From Mesostigma viride (lineage: Eukaryota > Streptophyta > Mesostigmatophyceae > Mesostigmatales > Mesostigmataceae), in assembly GCA_009746045.1 (NCBI GenBank), contig RPFO01000644.1:708501-772500 (forward strand): 64,000 bases of DNA, written 5' to 3'. Each line of letters opens with the position of its first letter. The first letter of the stretch is position 1. Below, piece after piece: positions 21,701 through 32,132 of this stretch. Position numbers and translations under genes: made by a program. Under the pieces are notes generated by a model. That model was not told the DNA's origin, ran no database searches, and saw nothing but the letters and a program-made list of their open reading frames with translations.

Positions 21701-22177
21701 AGTTCAATGGAGTCCAGGGTAGTTACCAAGGTTCAAGCCAGAGAGGCTGGATTGTTTTTCCTGCATAACCAAGGTGGGAAGAAGTCACTAGTCTCCTGGT
21801 TCAGTAGATTGCACAAGAGGAAAGCTGTGAGTAGCAATGTAGCTGAATGCAGGGCTGTGGTATCTTCTGTCTTGCATGCAAGGTATCTCAATCACTTGCT
21901 GGTCTGGCTTCAACACCAGGCTGGTAGCTCTGCAGGAGTGAAAGCACATTTGCTGACTGACTCTCAATCTATCATCTCTTTCCTTGCCAATCCTTTGGCT
22001 GTACACTCGGACCTGGATTGGATTGTGCTAAAACAGGAATGCAAGTACCTGGAGTCTAAAGCCCACGTCAGGGACAAAGACAATGCTGCAGATGCACTGA
22101 CCAAGGTGCCACAAGCAGCAGGACCACAATACCAGGTCTTGTATGGGTTGATGAACCCTGGTTACAGTCTGAAGTGA
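18797..22177 (+). CDS. Pol polyprotein of element 2 (INT - PR-like - RT - RNase H)
   Basis: Open frame of 1126 codons. The frame limit is a GTG and the first ATG (VMGHEA) is about 28 codons in. Integrase: LHKVMGH...CEQC zinc site, then the D,D,E core (VGDVIH, VMLDQQF, LVERTM), and an SH3/GPY-like tail with ARWHGPAVVTKI (about 270-320). Retropepsin-like: AVDTQAQVSII (D at 20150-20152), VSDFSGKT, ALLGEPFV (about 447-540). RT: ATDIKRAFLKGDP, VEGLQSAPKIF, HGDD (21263-21274), VKFCGM. RNase H: MMDSSMESRVV, SSNVAECRAV, LLTDSQSI, DNAADALTKV. Copia-type RT/RH, but the protease-like segment lies between integrase and RT. Confidence 0.9.
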   Translation: MTHHSSLSAAAEKVITYGALAEQLHKVMGHEAVAERLANKIQGHDLEQMCRHVRKHCEQCQLYAPKPRKWHVATPPLARGKLVGDVIHVVKDTVYYLVIKDAWSRFVVVEPLPGMDKEQLHRALQIALARFHPIEKVMLDQQFLCIQDRNDLPKIEVSGAQDHERQGLVERTMRAIRDVIRKMPSRLADSGSYADRASWAAGVTTQLNAKPIMSSPFGEITPTGLQSGSYASEVHTHYNTQRQHLAKLLAKKDKNNARPVFEVGDHVLFFREGDRGRAHSARWHGPAVVTKIHEEGTAVTIQHDRERVVSKHRLKLYYPPLADVSGVEFLDMDSEQESGGLISPNELAKDVIDASTSTTVEAPVFLSSAAPLQPNSPPGQEDGAQGEQQVAPPSHLEESQNRADPVVPRKSFAEILKALHKAHNTKAVVATGTAQVNAVGDAGQDPSILAVDTQAQVSIISAEAVSGLKMKASPWARVSDFSGKTKMQVKGQVSIQILGMPTPFQVVEGYSGNALLGEPFVSYPGVVISAGRLSVAGVGQVPLDHFKIPLSQISTGLDAAINAVKPKYLPGQEPCVEDLIHSQKLHPSAFGLGRWDVASMSPLSYDDIVRDCQTQIGFLKWLEAFTKAREEWVVPDARSPTHTPPVTPLDAMPAGAKKLRLKFVCKHKPQADGGPPIFHARPCVTEFRGSTELTEAELYTPGIQQTSLKVLLSLFLHQLNTGKDYVCKATDIKRAFLKGDPAIAQQVWRGQVYVVNTPKVWHRDIVQPLLRPNLGVEGLQSAPKIFRLSAQEVFMKLGATYDDIDPCLFVIPHPDGMMMFVWHGDDQLISGPRAAVDAFIAQVSASFEIGKQLELGKEPVKFCGMMLELLQQQGSWVCSMQASAEYIKSCLDVLPVHITPDMCPTIRGKLGWLCATCAPHLAFVSRVDDEVLQEVGARAIKQLLHDGPPLMLHSLDLFTPIHITCMMDSSMESRVVTKVQAREAGLFFLHNQGGKKSLVSWFSRLHKRKAVSSNVAECRAVVSSVLHARYLNHLLVWLQHQAGSSAGVKAHLLTDSQSIISFLANPLAVHSDLDWIVLKQECKYLESKAHVRDKDNAADALTKVPQAAGPQYQVLYGLMNPGYSLK

Positions 22178-22560
22178 CTGGCACATTGTACATGTTAGCC
22201 CATGACCCCCTGCCTAATACTGCAGCTGAAAGGCTGCAGTGGCAGCTGGGTAGTTTTCTGACAGTGAGAAGCACTGGTCTAGAAAGTTGGGACATGATGA
22301 ATGTGTTATTTATTGAATAAAATTTTGTGAGACACTTGTTTGGATGACCATGACATGCTGGGGCCTGGAGCACCCATCTCACTCAGTTAAGAAACCATGC
22401 TTGAGACATGGGGCCTTTTTAATGCATCTCTTGTACATGTGTGAGGTGACCTTTGGGTCCTAGTAGGTTATCTGACAGTTTTTTAAGGCATTGGGAATGG
22501 CTGCGTCCATTTGATGGCTATGTGTGTTTCTGTTGAAACCCAAAGAAAACTTAAAGTGGG
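22178..22560 (+). other. 3' untranslated region and polypurine tract of element 2
   Basis: About 380 bp after the pol TGA, ending in AAAGAAAACTTAAAGTGGG directly before the 3' LTR. This purine tract primes plus-strand DNA. AAAGTGGG followed by AGTT is shared by element F. Confidence 0.75.
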
Positions 22561-22938
22561 AGTTAGTCTAAGTCTCCCGCCTGTAGCCTAAGTGGACACG
22601 TGCCAGCACCGCCGGCGCCCAATTGGGTACTGGGACGGTGCTGGACTAGAACAGTCGTGGCATGGACACGTGGCTGTACTCAGTATGTGATGAGCCGGTA
22701 CCTCAGTACCGGGACTGTAGTTGTCATGTTAGGACTGACTAGATCAGGTTGTAACTGATAGGTTAGTCCGTCCAGGATCAGTAAGTTAGTTTAACTTACG
22801 CAAAGTCTGGCCAGCCATCGTTGACGGCTGGCCAGCAGTATATGTGCCACATTATCCTAATGCCAAGGTGTCTCGTCGTTCACGCACACACACGCCATTT
22901 GGCAGTGCCCGAGCATTCCAGCTTTGTGTTGCATAACT
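22561..22938 (+). repeat. 3' LTR of element 2
   Basis: 378 bp, apparently identical to 15434-15811, followed by the ACCCG duplication. Confidence 0.93.
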
Positions 22939-22943
22939 ACCCG
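22939..22943. repeat. Target-site duplication of element 2, right
   Basis: ACCCG; repeat S copy 2 resumes with 'taccccagcc'. Confidence 0.92.
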
Positions 22944-23299
22944 TACCCCAGCCACCCAGGTAGGGGTTGGCTGGAGAGGTGGTTGCTATAAAAGGTGGGC
23001 TTCCATTATAGGGAAGCAGGTTGTTTCTTTTGCCTCGAGGGGCACAGCTGCTGTGGGCTGGCCCTGCACATTCACATAGTGTGCTCACCCTAGCATACAG
23101 ATGGCCGTGTTGCCATCTGGTAGACATGTCTGTGTTATTCCACCGTATAGAGCTAGCACACATATTGTAATAAATTTGATGTTTTGTGGTGATGCATGCA
23201 AAGCAAAGCAAGGCCAGAAATGGATCGCGCATAATACGCTTCATACGGCGTATAATATGCCGTATGAATATTCACTGACTAGGTCGGCCAGCAACTGAT

Positions 23300-25010
23300 C
23301 TGTATAGTTCATGGCAGGTCTATACCTGAACCCGTCTGGTTTTGTCCTTGGGGCCACTGAGGCCACTTGAGGTCAGGATGTGCGGCCCTGCATGGCTGGC
23401 CAAGCCGCTCTGGGGGCCAGCCATGCAGGCCTGAAGGGCGGTGTCTACCTGACTGGTTCGAGCAAGATGTCCTACAAACAGTGCTATCCTACGCTGCCTA
23501 CTAATCTCATCCGAAATACGGGGCACACGGGCCTTATACAAAGACTCTTAGTAGCGACCCGAATGCGTGGAAAACCATACATGCAGGACCTGTCGGAGCA
23601 TATTTCGACTATGTATGTACTGTGCCCTTCAGCCGGGTGACCATCTTGTCCGTGAGCGTCCATGCATGCCTCGGCACCGTATGTGAGCATCGGGTGAGGA
23701 CCAGGACCTTGAAGAGCACGCTCTTGCGGTCCGGCCCGATCGCCAAGGTCCTTCGAGTGCCAGTAGGTGTTGAGCGAGCGGAACCTGGCCCTGGCCAGGC
23801 CGAATCATGCGGGTATCCACATCTCGGCGGTGTCAGGGAGCATCATTGCTCCCCAGCAGTTTGAAGCGATCACGGAACGGGACCTCCGTCCCATCTAGCA
23901 GCCGCGGCTGTTAAAATAAAATTTGCCAAGTGTATTTCTGAATAATAAAAGACGTAATACTACTAGAATAAATTACTCGCTCAGCGCCCGGCCCCGGACA
24001 TGTCGACAACGTCGGCCATTGACAGCATTTGCTGCAACCTGATTTAAAGCTCTCTACTGCGTGTCGGCCTTCCACGCCGCCAAACAGCTGTGACTCAATG
24101 TTCCGCTGTAGGTCATCACCGCGAGAAGCTCTATGGCTAAGTCACCCAACGCTGAGCAACGGCGTGGGCCTGAGAACGTACCCAACTGCATGTACAGACC
24201 AACCGGAACACACAGTCATAATTCCAAGCTCGACACTCCACAATTACATATTAACGCACCGCGACCGAGATCAATCCCACTGCCAGGACAAATTAACGGT
24301 ACGGAACCAACGTTGCCCACGGAACCAACGGTACTGGCCAGAATTACCCAAAATAGCCCACAATTAGCCAGAACCGACGACCCGTTGCCTGACCGTACAC
24401 ATAAATTCCCACTGATCGCCGGCCCAGTGAATAAACCTCAACGCCGCGGCGCTGCCGGCTGACCTCGATCCGGACAGTCTTAGCCAATGCCGAGCAGAAC
24501 CAAATTCCGATACTATACTACTATGTGACTGCGAGCCCATAATATAACAGCGGCAGCGGCGGGGGAGCACTTGGTACTGTACAGTAGCACCAGTCAACAT
24601 CGCCTAGCTCAGTTTTGATGCTAATCTCTAACCCCACCGCTGGTGCGCCTCCAAGCCCAGACAGCTACTCCAGCCACCAGTTCTGAACATGTGCTCCGGG
24701 GGCGCTCGAGGCCGGGTGGTATCATCCGCATAACTGAATCAGGTCAGACAGGCAGTAAACAACAGGGCCACCCGTCCGCCCTCTCTGCAATGGTTAAGGA
24801 TGTCCAAGCCAGGCTCGAACCCCTTATAAAGAGCGGTAACGAGCGCACGTGCCTGGCGCACGCATGACGTGATCCACGACACCAATGAAGACATATGGGG
24901 ACAACCTTTTGTGGGTTGTGGTTTAACCCTGGGTATGCCCCTAAAACCCCTCGATCAGGCTCCGGGAGAGGCCTTTATATTCTCCCAAACCGGCGCCTCT
25001 AAATGTGTTC
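23300..25010 (-). pseudogene. Decayed LINE ORF2 fragments
   Basis: Minus-strand pieces align with the ORF2 at 13191-14100. Examples are a degraded LTYGAEA segment (near 23690), VGHLARTSQVDTALQ (23320-23541) matching AGHLARTDQVDTS, and a DNA match near 24840-24900 to 14050-14105 (gcacgtgcctggcgca). Frames are broken throughout. It represents an older copy of the same or a related LINE. Confidence 0.6.
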
Positions 25011-25259
25011 CAAGCCTATGATTCTGTGGGCTCTGGACCATGGGGCACCCATAATATTGCATCCGCTCAGATGAGTAAGCCATCTGTGTGAATATGTGCA
25101 CATGCACGAGCCACGAGGTAGCCATGGCGGACGGCGGCGCTCATAACTTTCACGTTTGGGCACCAAATTCGGCCGTGAATATCACAACCGCTTCGTCTTT
25201 ACACGCTGATATATTTTTCAGAGACTATAACGCGATATTATGGCGAGCAAACGCTCGAA

Positions 25260-25612
25260 GTACGCAACGCAGCCTGGCGGCTGCGATGAGCCAAGAAAAT
25301 TCGCCTGCAGCTCCGGCTGCAGTTCCTCCCGGCCTGCCAGGCAGCAGCGACACTACTCAAGCGTGAGTAGAGCACTCCGCTCCTGCAGCCTCGCCATTGG
25401 CATCGCCTGATCCCAAACGCAGCCGTCCAGAATCGCGCCCATGGACAGAACTGCGCTTCCGCGGCCTCAACCCTTCAAAGTCGACGCTCATGACTGGACC
25501 ATTACATGTCCCCGAGCACTGCCATGCATTGCATCTTGTACGGGGACTACGCTTCGCTTTACGAGCTGCGCCTCTATCTCCACAGCGCCATCACAACACA
25601 TCGAGCCCCGCC
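25260..25612 (+). pseudogene. LINE ORF1 fragment in opposite orientation
   Basis: Plus-strand frames give MSPSTAMHCILYGDYASLY, matching MSPSAALDCLFFGDYASLY on the minus strand at the right end of the window. It stops abruptly near 25612, where minus-strand ORF2 sequence begins (catctgcctccatattacag). Head-to-head LINE pieces point to rearrangement or separate truncated insertions. Confidence 0.6.
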
Positions 25613-27350
25613 AGCGTACCATCTGCCTCCATATTACAGAAAATTAACCAGGAGGCTGCCCGGGCGTGAGCCCGTCGCGTCTAGTGTAGCACATGTCCAT
25701 GCCGAGTCTATCACGAAAAGTCCACGGGTGGCGGCCCTGCCGCGCACGGCCTGGGGCACGCCAGGTGAGGACATATCGCCCAGGCTGGGCGGGTTTGGTG
25801 CCAGCTAGTCTATCTGATGTGTCTACCTGATCTGTGCGGGCCAGGTGCCCGGCTAGCTAGACCCAGGCGCCTGTGCCTAATAATGTGGGAAACATAGGGC
25901 AAATCAGCGTACCAATCCTCATTACTAATGTGCAAACCAAAGGGGGGCCTAAACAGCATCTTGGTGTCAGACGTTGCCGTCGAGTCGTTGCTCCAGCTCC
26001 TGCGTCAGTGTCCAGGTCTCGGCGCCGTAGGTCAGGATCGTCAGAATGACGACCTTGAAGAGGTCACGCTTGACGATCCGGGGTAGGGTTGCTGCACCAG
26101 CCGGGTTGCTCCACCAGCGCCTGTGCCTAATAATGTGGGAAACATAGGGCAAATCAGCGTACCAATCCTCATTACTAATGTGCAAACCAAAGGGGGACCT
26201 AAACAGCATCTTGGTGTCAGACGTTGCCGTCGAGTCGTTGCTCCAGCTCCTGCGTCAGTGTCCAGGTCTCGGCGCCGTAGGTCAGGATCGTCAGAATGAC
26301 GACCTTGAAGAGGTCACGCTTGACGATCCGGGGTAGGGTTGCTGCACCAGCCGGGTTGCTCCACCAGCGGCGGTGGTCATGGAGTCCACGGGTCACGAAA
26401 AGTCCACGGGTGGCGGCCCTGCCGCGCACGGCCTGGGGCACGCCAGGTGAGGACATATCGCCCAGGCTGGGCGGGTTTGGTGCCAGCTAGTCTATCTGAT
26501 GTGTCTACCTGATCTGTGCGGGCCAGGTGCCCGGCTAGCTAGACCCAGGCGCCTGTGCCTAATAATGTGGGAAACATAGGGCAAATCAGCGTACCAATCC
26601 TCATTACTAATGTGCAAACCAAAGGGGGGCCTAAACAGCATCTTCATGTCAGACGTTGCCGTCGAGTCGTTGCTCCAGCTCCTGCGTCAGTGTCCAGGTC
26701 TCGGCGCCGTAGGTCAGGATCGTCAGAATGACGACCTTGAAGAGGTCACGCTTGACGATCCGGGGTAGGGTTGCTGCACCAGCCGGGTTGCTCCACCAGC
26801 GCCTGTGCCTAATAATGTGGGAAACATAGGGCAAATCAGCGTACCAATCCTCATTACTAATGTGCAAACCAAAGGGGGACCTAAACAGCATCTTGGTGTC
26901 AGACGTTGCCGTCGAGTCGTTGCTCCAGCTCCTGCGTCAGTGTCCAGGTCTCGGCGCCGTAGGTCAGGATCGTCAGAATGACGACCTTGAAGAGGTCACG
27001 CTTGACGATCCGGGGTAGGGTTGCTGCACCAGCCGGGTTGCTCCACCAGCGGCGGTGGTCATGGAGTTGCGCCCACGCCATGCCGATCCGTGTCGTCAGG
27101 TCGTCCTCGTGCAGTCGGGAAGCCAACTGCCGAGCAGCTTGAAGCGGCCTGAAGTAGGGTAGGGGACCTCGGTGTCGTCTAAGAGGCGGAGTGTGGGTGG
27201 GGGCCCAGGCTGCCATGCGGAGGGCCAGGGCCTCCATTTTGGGGCCGATTTCTAGACCAACCGCCCGAGCCTCGAGCGCCAGGCAGTCCAGCCAAAGTTG
27301 GGCAGACTCCGGCTTCTCGATGATCGAGCGTGATGTCGTCGGCATAAATG
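25613..27350 (-). pseudogene. LINE ORF2 3' half with internal duplications
   Basis: Matches the ORF2 C-terminal part at 13170-13955 (LTYGAETWTLTQELEQRLDG, FGLHISNEDWYADLPYVSH, IEKPESAQLWLDCLALEARA). The segment encoding the LTYGAETW region is present four times (from 25971, 26221, 26653 and 26903). The ORFs are therefore chimeric and none could encode a functional protein. The RT motif C region is only at the far right. Confidence 0.8.
25711..27090. repeat. Nested tandem duplication, 250 bp within 682 bp
   Basis: The block beginning ACGTTGCCGTCGAGTCG recurs at 25971, 26221, 26653 and 26903, spaced 250, 432 and 250 bp. A 682-bp unit (25711 and 26393 both start TCACGAAAAGTCCACGGG) contains the pair. 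So a 250-bp duplication was itself duplicated as part of a larger unit. Confidence 0.85.
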
Positions 27351-27357
27351 AGGTCAG

Positions 27358-27588
27358 CTAGCTGGGGCTGGGGTAGCTAAGTGGTGTGTTTACCTTACGT
27401 GTCTCAAGGTCTTCGTCACATGAGGAGATAAAAATCTGGACGCGATAGCTCAGCTTGTTCGTTACAATATTCCCGAAAACTTTAGTGTTTCCGGGTTGTT
27501 TGAGTTTCGCTTTTAATTTTCCGGCATTGACGTGAATAAATATGGGGATGTGAAATCCGTCTTTTTCTTCTTGCTTCGTGCAATGCAT
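27358..27588 (-). CDS. Candidate exon, unknown protein
   Basis: A 76-codon frame with beta-strand-like composition (FHIPIFIHVNAGKLKAKLK, NKLSYRVQIFISSC) in AT-richer DNA than the flanking LINE. It ends near a possible donor (CGTAAG|GTAAAC). No family recognised. It may be a host exon or just a chance ORF between repeats. Confidence 0.25.
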   Translation of the reverse strand: MHCTKQEEKDGFHIPIFIHVNAGKLKAKLKQPGNTKVFGNIVTNKLSYRVQIFISSCDEDLETRKVNTPLSYPSPS

Positions 27589-27619
27589 ATCTTTGTCGTA
27601 AGATAATCAGCCCTTTAAG

Positions 27620-27668
27620 CTTTGCCCGACCTTCCTAACTGCCCAGCCTGCGGCAATAAGCCGGCAGG
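27620..27668 (+). CDS. 5' part of a zinc-knuckle exon split by E2
   Basis: After a possible acceptor (TTAAG|CT) the frame reads LPDLPNCPACGNKPAG. It is interrupted at the GCAGG target by element E2. Removing E2 and one duplication continues in frame at 43863 with HMGCPRFRAKVANGL, completing CX2CX6HX2C. The acceptor is weak and only this exon is seen. Confidence 0.45.
27664..27668. repeat. Target-site duplication of E2, left
   Basis: GCAGG, matched exactly at 43858-43862, 16 kb away. Confidence 0.9.
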
Positions 27669-28231
27669 TGTTACGCTGCAGCTCGGCTTGCTCAAATCCA
27701 GGTGACGAATATTCAACATGAGGATGCCATGACACATATGTTCATCATAAGGCCTTCCATCATTAGTGAAATATATTCGGCACAGCCAACTCGCGTTGAC
27801 CGCTGCCAACGCGAGGCTACAAAGTTGTAAAGCTTGTTACCGACCATGCGCGTCTGCAAACATATACTTGCGCATCCGTGCACTTACGCACGGAATGCAT
27901 TGCGCTTAAAGTACGGCCCTGCCACGCTGGCAGGCTACTCGCGCATGTCGGAATAACAATCTCAATGCTGAATCTGGACGGACATTCAGCATAATGCGGG
28001 GCAGCCAAAAGGCCCCGCCTGCGGCCGGCGGAAAGACCAATGTCACTAGGCCGCACCGGCTGAGTCAGCACAGAACTGCATACTGCGGCCACATTGCACG
28101 GCGGCATAGCACCACATGGCGCCACAACTACGAGCCACATGGCACAGTGACATTGTGCCACGTGTCAACAAATGATTGGCCGCTACTTGATATTTCACAT
28201 GTGACCTATATGTGATATCTGGACCCTAACA
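27669..28231 (-). repeat. LTR of E2, left
   Basis: 563 bp, TGTTA...TAACA. It includes about 72 bp (gcatccgtgcacttacgc...) absent from the E1 LTRs and differs from the right LTR at a few positions, so E2 is older than E1. Confidence 0.88.
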
Positions 28232-31200
28232 CCAGTCCTTTTTCTTTCCTGAGTTGGAGTGAGGCTCAGAAACAAGATATGATGTCAAAAGTACTACTAG
28301 TGGAGTCCCTACTCATTCCAGCATCTTCAGGAACTAGGGCAAACCACCGAGGCGCGCTTTTGACATCGCGCCCTCTTGACAACAAACCTGTTTCCCATCA
28401 CAAAAACTCACTCCCAACTCATAATAGCAAAAATGGGTCCAGATGCACGATGGCCTGCCACAGGAAAAAAAACAGCGACCCTGGCGAAAAAAACTGTAGA
28501 AGAGGCATTACTACTCGCCTCCAGACCATAAAGACAACCAACAATGGTCGTCTAGGATCTTGCCAGTCGCTTACCAAGTACTGGAGGGGATATACAGCAA
28601 ACCAACAGAGTGGGAGAATCATTACACCGGTCTAGGTCCCAAGCAATGGATAGCTTGACCAAAAGCGTTGCTGGTGACATCTCATTTCCAGAGACACAGC
28701 GATACCCTTGTTTTGGCCAGATAGCCGAGCACCTCGGCATCATCCAATGCTGGCCAGCAGTGTGGGTGCAGCTTAATTCGTGGGATAAAGGGTAAACCCA
28801 CGCAAGCATCAGCCATCAGACCAAAGCAAGGAGGAGCACAAGCTCGACCCACACCCACACAAGGGCATCAACCCAGCACATGAGCAGCACTTAAATCAAG
28901 CTGCCAAAAGGAAAAGCTGCCTCCTGTTCGCATGGCAACCGTCATCAATACTGGTCCCAAGAAGCCAGGAGGTAAACTCCCACATGATCCATCGTCATCA
29001 ATGCTGGCATCCGTCACCAATGGCCACAAGAAGCCATGAGTCAGACGCCCACATCTTCAATACCCATCTCAGGGTGCATGTTCTCCCTCCAGCTTTAAAT
29101 AGCTGCCAATGGGGAAATGGGCCTCAATACGAAGCAGTCATTCTCCAGCTTGACCACTCGCAAAGCCCACCGTTGAAGGAGCCATCCCCATGCAGGCAAA
29201 ATGGCACAAGAGCGAAGGCAAGAATCCACAAACGAAAGTTGTGTTCAGAGAGCAATATCCTTTAATGCATGGTGTCCCTCCACACTATTGGACCAGCCAG
29301 CCAATCAAGTCCTTTAGTGCCTCTCACACATCAGGTGCATAAGGGTATATTATACCAAGGCACCACAAAGACACACAGCCTTATCAAATCTTGTACACGA
29401 CATCGTGCCACGTGTCAACAAATGACGTGGCAACATCACAATGGAAAAACGTAGGATAGTTCCCAAGAGATCACATGTTGAGGAAATGGATCTTAGAATC
29501 CTTTCTAACATATTGATGGTTAGGCATAATGGCCAGTTATACCCAATCAACAATATTATTGTAGAAAAGGATTATTAAAAGCCGAAGTCCTCAACAAGGT
29601 TCCCAAGAAGAATCCTATTAGCGTCACAATTCATCTGAATAATATCTCATCAAATCGAACATGAACATCACATATATTGGCAAGCCCATCCGATCATGTG
29701 AAGGGGACAACCAGCTCAGAAACAGAAATCAAGAAAATGATGCATCAGATTTGCCTATGATGGACACTACAGCCTTAGCATCCACCTTGATCGCAATAAA
29801 GACTCGGAAGCCCACCCAATGCATATGAAGCTTCAAGTCTTTGCCTGCCCATACCCTTAGTCTGCATACGATCATAGCAAACTAGGACAACCCAATCACG
29901 CCCTTGTCAGCAGCGCTCGAGTTGTTTCAGTCACGCTCTTGCTTCCCTTAGTCACCCCCAAAGGAATACAAGCAGGGAATTGGACACACCCACTTAGTCT
30001 GACCAGTGACCCGTACGCAGTCAAACTACAGTACAGTCATCCCTTCAACGATCCCAGTGTGAGTTGTCAAGGGGCCAGTCACAGTACCTGTGCACCAGCC
30101 ACAGGGCACTCTGCCCTGTTGTACACAACCTTCCCCTGGAGCAAGGGGACCCTTGAGCAAAGGGACATTGGGAATGCTGACAGGCAAGCCAATCCTCAAC
30201 AATGTTGTGTACACCCTGCACAATCTGAAGCGTGACCACCCCTGTTGTGAGGACCCATAATCCACAACCATGGCTGCTCAGTGGGAACTTTCAACATACC
30301 ATGGGTCCACCACTGTCCTGCCCTCCCAGGAAATCTCTTTATGCATACCCGCTATTGGCCCAACATGTGACCAACATGTCACCAGCTCCCTTACAACAAG
30401 GTGGTACGAATTCACCTGCTGCACATGCCCGCCCCACTCACTCTCACCTCGGAGAGGATGCAATTGAGTTTTTAGACCCGCGAGCAACATCATTAACGAT
30501 TCAAGTGCTCTTCACATCACGTGAGAGGGACATTCCGTCCCTAAGAACAAAAAATTATACACGAGAGCACAAGAATTACGATACCAACACACATGACTTA
30601 TCCAGCAGCTTCATGCTCGTGGTCATAGAAAACTTGGAGCAAACCATATCAGGATCTGGCTCCGTAGCAGGCACGATACTCACAAAGCCAAGACGGCCCG
30701 CTCCTTAATATGCAACAGACCATGTCTCACCAACAAACAAGTCCACGTAGGTCACCCACCTGCTCCCATCGATGAAAGGAGCATAGAGGTAAAGTCTGCT
30801 GGCCGGATAAAACCAGCATACGTCACATAAACATCGATTATCCACAAACCATCGACATGTAGACCTGGCTACTCAATAGTCCAAGATCACAAACAATGGT
30901 GGCATTCAGCCCACCACAAACTCTCACCCCCGTTGTGGGCACAGCCCTCAAACAAAACTAGGCTCCCACATACAAACAAAACAGGCATGCAGCCAAGGCG
31001 TACAAGTAATCATGCACCTTGCTGTAGTAACCATGCCAATAGCAATCTGGGTCACATAGAAAGAGATTAGCTGTGGTGGTATGGCATCCACCGTGGGCTA
31101 GGTGTAGATACCCATAGCCCTGCCGTCTCCTCACAGCCTGCGTAAGAGGGGGAGGTCCTTAGGCGCCATTGAGGGGCACCCCCATGCATCACCAGCCATG

Positions 31201-32132
31201 CAAGGAATCCCGTCTTTCAGAGAATCTATGCCCCACTGAGTCCTGCCATAACGCTGGCTCAGCCTGATCCAACGGAGGGTTTACAAGTATCACCATCCCC
31301 GTCTAGTAGTGGCATCCTATAGCCAAGGACTGACACAATACCCCCTGGATCCACCAGAACGAGGAAGGAGTGACTACCTGTCCTGGCGGCCTTACAACCT
31401 CTATCCTTGTGCCAACGAGGGAATGACAGGGGACAGAGGAGGATGACTCTTGCTGTTCTGCCTGTCCAACATAGCTATGACTGCCCAAACCCCTTTTTTC
31501 TTTTCAAAACAAGGGCACGTCAAGACAAAAACAGCAACATGGCATCCAATCTGGCCATTGTGATTGGGGTTGATTCCATGAGCAGTTGTAGCATGCCCCT
31601 GCCCTTGATAAAAGCAAAAGGAGAAAACCAGTATCACCGGGGGTGTACACTAGCTTGTTCCCACAACTGGTTGTGCTGCCACCCATTTACAAGAGGTCTA
31701 GTAGGCTGCCTAAACCCCTGATCGTATCCTCCCATCAACACTGGGAAGATCCAAGCACAAACCAAGCGGGCAAGAAGCTAGCAAGGGCAAGAGGGCGTCA
31801 ACATTACCGAGCTCCGCTGATAGCTTGCAAACGCCCACTCCGTGTCTCCATGTGCAAACACCATGCGATATAAGGAGGTAGAGACTCGACCTCCCGGGCA
31901 AACACACAACAATTCCTGCTCATCGTCTCAATGACAGGACTAGAGGCCATCGGCCACAGCACCGAACGGTGCACGTCTCATCAATTAACCAACAAGGAGA
32001 CAACGTTTAAAAAAATCGTGGGCGAAGCCTTTCGCATCAAAGTGCCAAAACAGCACAAAAACTCGGCAAACTGGCTCCAGATTCCAGCCCAGCCCAGTAA
32101 AAATCAAAACAACACTTCATGCCAGCCCGACA
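28232..32132 (-). other. Internal region of E2, first part (non-coding)
   Basis: Matches the inverse of about 37310-41192 in E1. Only short ORFs, none with a domain. Near 29407 it repeats an LTR motif (gccacgtgtcaacaaatga). Confidence 0.75.
32128..32132. repeat. Target-site duplication of F, left
   Basis: CGACA, against CGACG at 42473-42477, one mismatch. The empty site (gcccgacgctgc) is preserved in E1 as its reverse complement. Confidence 0.75.

Larger units (their letters stand above)
15434..22938 (+). mobile_element. Complete copia-like LTR retrotransposon, element 2
   Basis: A 7505-bp element with two 378-bp LTRs that look identical, a 5-bp target duplication ACCCG, a purine tract before the 3' LTR, a gag region and an intact pol. 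The LTRs end AGTTAG...CATAACT instead of TG...CA. Identical LTRs indicate a very recent insertion, yet the gag region needs several frame changes. Confidence 0.95.
15317..23225. repeat. Repeat S, copy 2, interrupted by element 2
   Basis: S copy 2 is 15317-15433 plus 22944-23225. Compared with copy 1 it lacks about 41 bp in the middle (after 'ttttgcct'). It has the uninterrupted LINE target, so the S duplication came before both insertions. Confidence 0.7.

Noticed and set aside
375-22177. Elements 1 and 2 as Ty3/gypsy because of the GPY-like integrase tail
   Set aside because: RT and RNase H motifs (FLK/SDP, SAPKIF/SSPIIW-type, ADALTK) are copia-type, and integrase is not at the C-terminus.
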